Shown here one piece after another: positions 3,833 through 5,306 of a stretch of 5,306 nucleotides of DNA. Each line of letters begins with the position of its first letter. Within the stretch, counting starts at the first letter, position 1. Both the position numbers and the translations under genes were made by a program. The notes under the pieces are model-generated. The model was not told where the DNA came from and did not search any database. It saw only the letters and a list, made by a program, of their open reading frames with translations. The stretch lies in contig CALLNG010000503.1 of assembly GCA_938005345.1 (NCBI GenBank), positions 1 to 5,306 of the forward strand, read 5' to 3'. Source of the DNA: an uncultured Clostridia bacterium (GTDB lineage Bacteria; Bacillota; Clostridia; RUG12999).

Positions 3833-5152
3833 ATGACAAAATCCGTTGCCATCTGCACGCTGGGATGCAAGGTGAACGCCTACGAGTCGGAGGCGGTGGC
3901 AGAACAGTTTGCAAAAAGGGGCTTTTTTTTAACTGACTTCGACCAGGCCGCCGACGTTTACATAATTAATACCTGCACGGTGACGCACCTGTCGAGCCGC
4001 AAGTCCCGCCAGATGATTCGGCGGACAAAACAGTTAAACCCCAATGCGGTGCTGGTGGTGATGGGGTGCTATGCCCAAACCGCACCGGAGGAGGTTGCGG
4101 CTATCCCGGAGGTGGACCTAATTTTAGGCACGGGGGACAAGGGCCGCACGGCGGACGTAGTGGAGGAATTTTTATTAACCCGCAAACGGGCATGCCTTGT
4201 GTCGGGCTTGGACGAAAAAGACGAGTTTGAAGAACTTTGTGTTACCAGCTACGAGGGCAGAAGCCGGGCGTTTTTAAAGGTGCAGGACGGGTGCAACAAC
4301 TTTTGCTCTTACTGCATTATTCCCTACGCCCGGGGCAGAATTCGTTCCCGCTCGCTGGAAAGCTGCGTTGCCGAGGCTAAGCGCCTGAGCCAAAGCGGCT
4401 TTTCAGAAATTGTGCTGGTGGGAATTCATTTGGCCTCCTACGGCAAAGAGCGGGGCGGGCCATATTTAATTGACCTGCTGGCTGAATTAAACAAAATTGA
4501 CGGAATTGCGCGAATTCGTTTGGGTTCGCTGGAACCAACCCTGTTTGACGATATATTTACACAGCAAATTGCCGGGCTTTCAAAAGTTTGCCGGCACTTT
4601 CACCTGTCTCTGCAAAGCGGATGTGACGAAACGCTTTTTAGAATGAACCGGCACTATTCCACGGCGGACTATGAAGCCGCAGTTTTAAAAATTCGCAGAG
4701 CGGTGCCCGGCGCGGCTATTACTACCGACATAATGGTGGGCTTTCCCGGTGAAACGGAGGAGGAGTTTTTAAACACCTTGACCTTTGTTGAAAAAATTGG
4801 TTTTGCCGACGCGCATGTTTTTAAATATTCTGTGCGCAAAGGCACGAAGGCTGAAAAGATGGATGGCCAGGTTGCGCCCGAAGTGAAAGAAGATCGCAGC
4901 CGCCGGCTGATTGGTCTTGTGAAAACCTTAAGCCAGCAGTTTGTGGCATCTTACATTGGAAAAACCGTTTCGGTGCTGTTCGAGCAGGAGCATAAGGGAA
5001 TTCCCAATCTATATGAGGGAAAAACGGACAACTACATCACCGTTTTGGCCAAAAGCCAAAGGGATGTTAGCGGGGAGTTTCATACCGTTGCCATTACCGG
5101 TGAGAAAGACGGGCTTGCCATTGGCGAGCTGACAGAGGAACATAAAAATTAA
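3833..5152 (+). CDS. mtaB: tRNA t6A37 C2-methylthiotransferase MtaB
   Basis: This complete 439-residue radical-SAM enzyme has the normal family length. MtaB converts t6A37 to ms2t6A37 in tRNAs reading ANN codons (known for tRNA-Lys), using two [4Fe-4S] clusters and SAM. The N-terminal UPF0004 domain (about 3-125) carries the three auxiliary-cluster cysteines C12 (LGCKVNAYESEA), C48 (INTCTVT) and C79 (VMGCYAQ). The radical-SAM domain (about 140-370) has C154-x3-C158-x2-C161 in DGCNNFCSYCIIPYARG, followed by LVGIHLASYG (195-204), LSLQSGCDETLFRMNRHY (258-275) and TTDIMVGFPGETEEEF (297-312). A C-terminal TRAM RNA-binding domain covers about 376-434. The opening 'TLGCKVNAYES' and the GIHL motif distinguish MtaB from MiaB and RimO. 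The ATG at 3833 has GGAGGA about 5 bases upstream and a strong promoter. All key residues are present, so it should be active. It is divergent from tRNA-Pro and followed after 48 bases by a secreted-protein gene. Confidence 0.96.
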   Translation: MTKSVAICTLGCKVNAYESEAVAEQFAKRGFFLTDFDQAADVYIINTCTVTHLSSRKSRQMIRRTKQLNPNAVLVVMGCYAQTAPEEVAAIPEVDLILGTGDKGRTADVVEEFLLTRKRACLVSGLDEKDEFEELCVTSYEGRSRAFLKVQDGCNNFCSYCIIPYARGRIRSRSLESCVAEAKRLSQSGFSEIVLVGIHLASYGKERGGPYLIDLLAELNKIDGIARIRLGSLEPTLFDDIFTQQIAGLSKVCRHFHLSLQSGCDETLFRMNRHYSTADYEAAVLKIRRAVPGAAITTDIMVGFPGETEEEFLNTLTFVEKIGFADAHVFKYSVRKGTKAEKMDGQVAPEVKEDRSRRLIGLVKTLSQQFVASYIGKTVSVLFEQEHKGIPNLYEGKTDNYITVLAKSQRDVSGEFHTVAITGEKDGLAIGELTEEHKN

Positions 5153-5200
5153 ATTGGAAATGGGGAGCGCATTTCCCCGTTAAAAACTGGAGTGAGAAAC

Positions 5201-5306
5201 ATGAAAAAAGGAAAAATAGCGGTTGGCGTGATTGCCGCAGTTTTGGTTGTTGCCGCGGCGGCCTGCGCCGTGACCTTGCCGGAATCGACAAGATGCACCT
5301 CGTCGC
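5201..5306 (+). CDS. Start of a secreted or membrane protein (runs off the window)
   Basis: Only the first 35 codons are present. The product starts MKKGKIAVGVIAAVLVVAAAACAV: a short basic N-terminus, then a hydrophobic run at about 6-23, typical of a signal peptide or a single membrane anchor. A cysteine follows AAA at residue 22, but alanine at -3 makes a poor lipobox, so I do not call a lipoprotein. GGAGTGAG (5189-5196) lies 4 bases before the ATG at 5201. The gene follows mtaB by 48 bases. A small hairpin (about 5160-5166 with 5174-5180, including a G-T pair) sits between them but lacks a T run, so read-through from the mtaB promoter is likely. The rest of the protein, and hence its function, cannot be seen. 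Confidence 0.65.
   Translation, partial: MKKGKIAVGVIAAVLVVAAAACAVTLPESTRCTSS

Noticed and set aside
5094..5291. Minus-strand frame of 65 codons at the right end
   Set aside because: It is antisense to the end of mtaB and to the signal-peptide gene and has no ribosome site; a shadow.

Overview
The window looks like DNA from a gut-type Clostridia bacterium (Firmicutes, Lachnospiraceae/Oscillospirales-like). The basis is protein style (ComEC, an S-layer-homology lectin, MtaB), strong AGGAGG-type ribosome binding sites, sigma-A-like promoters with 17-bp spacers and several intrinsic terminators. It does not read as one uniform stretch. The comEC, lectin and mtaB parts are moderately GC-rich by eye, while about 1813-3470 is clearly AT-rich.

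Layout: (1) 1-~780, minus strand: an interior piece of comEC, the DNA-uptake channel, running off the left edge and lacking its 5' end. (2) ~781-1812, plus strand: a C-type-lectin plus S-layer-homology (SLH) surface protein whose 5' end is also missing. The two divergent, beheaded genes abut at about 780 with no promoter, so this is a rearrangement breakpoint or an assembly chimera. (3) 1813-2304: no credible gene, but an array of hairpins and terminators. (4) 2305-3381: a small accessory module. A zinc-ribbon membrane protein and a lipoprotein form a minus-strand operon, divergent from a 54-residue ribbon-helix-helix (RHH) regulator. The shared control region holds two tandem 10-bp repeats lying inside the operon promoter. 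(5) 3391-3662: a bidirectional terminator, a tRNA terminator and tRNA-Pro(CGG) on the minus strand. (6) 3663-5306: divergent promoters for tRNA-Pro and for mtaB (tRNA t6A37 methylthiotransferase), the complete mtaB gene, and the first 35 codons of a secreted or membrane protein that probably shares its transcript.

How the parts may work together: the RHH protein is the natural candidate to control both itself and the zinc-ribbon/lipoprotein pair through the tandem repeats. mtaB and tRNA-Pro are housekeeping genes. I found no complete mobile element, CRISPR array or proven new system. The items most worth a second look are the double-truncation junction at about 780, the hairpin array at 1940-2068, and the RHH-controlled divergent module.
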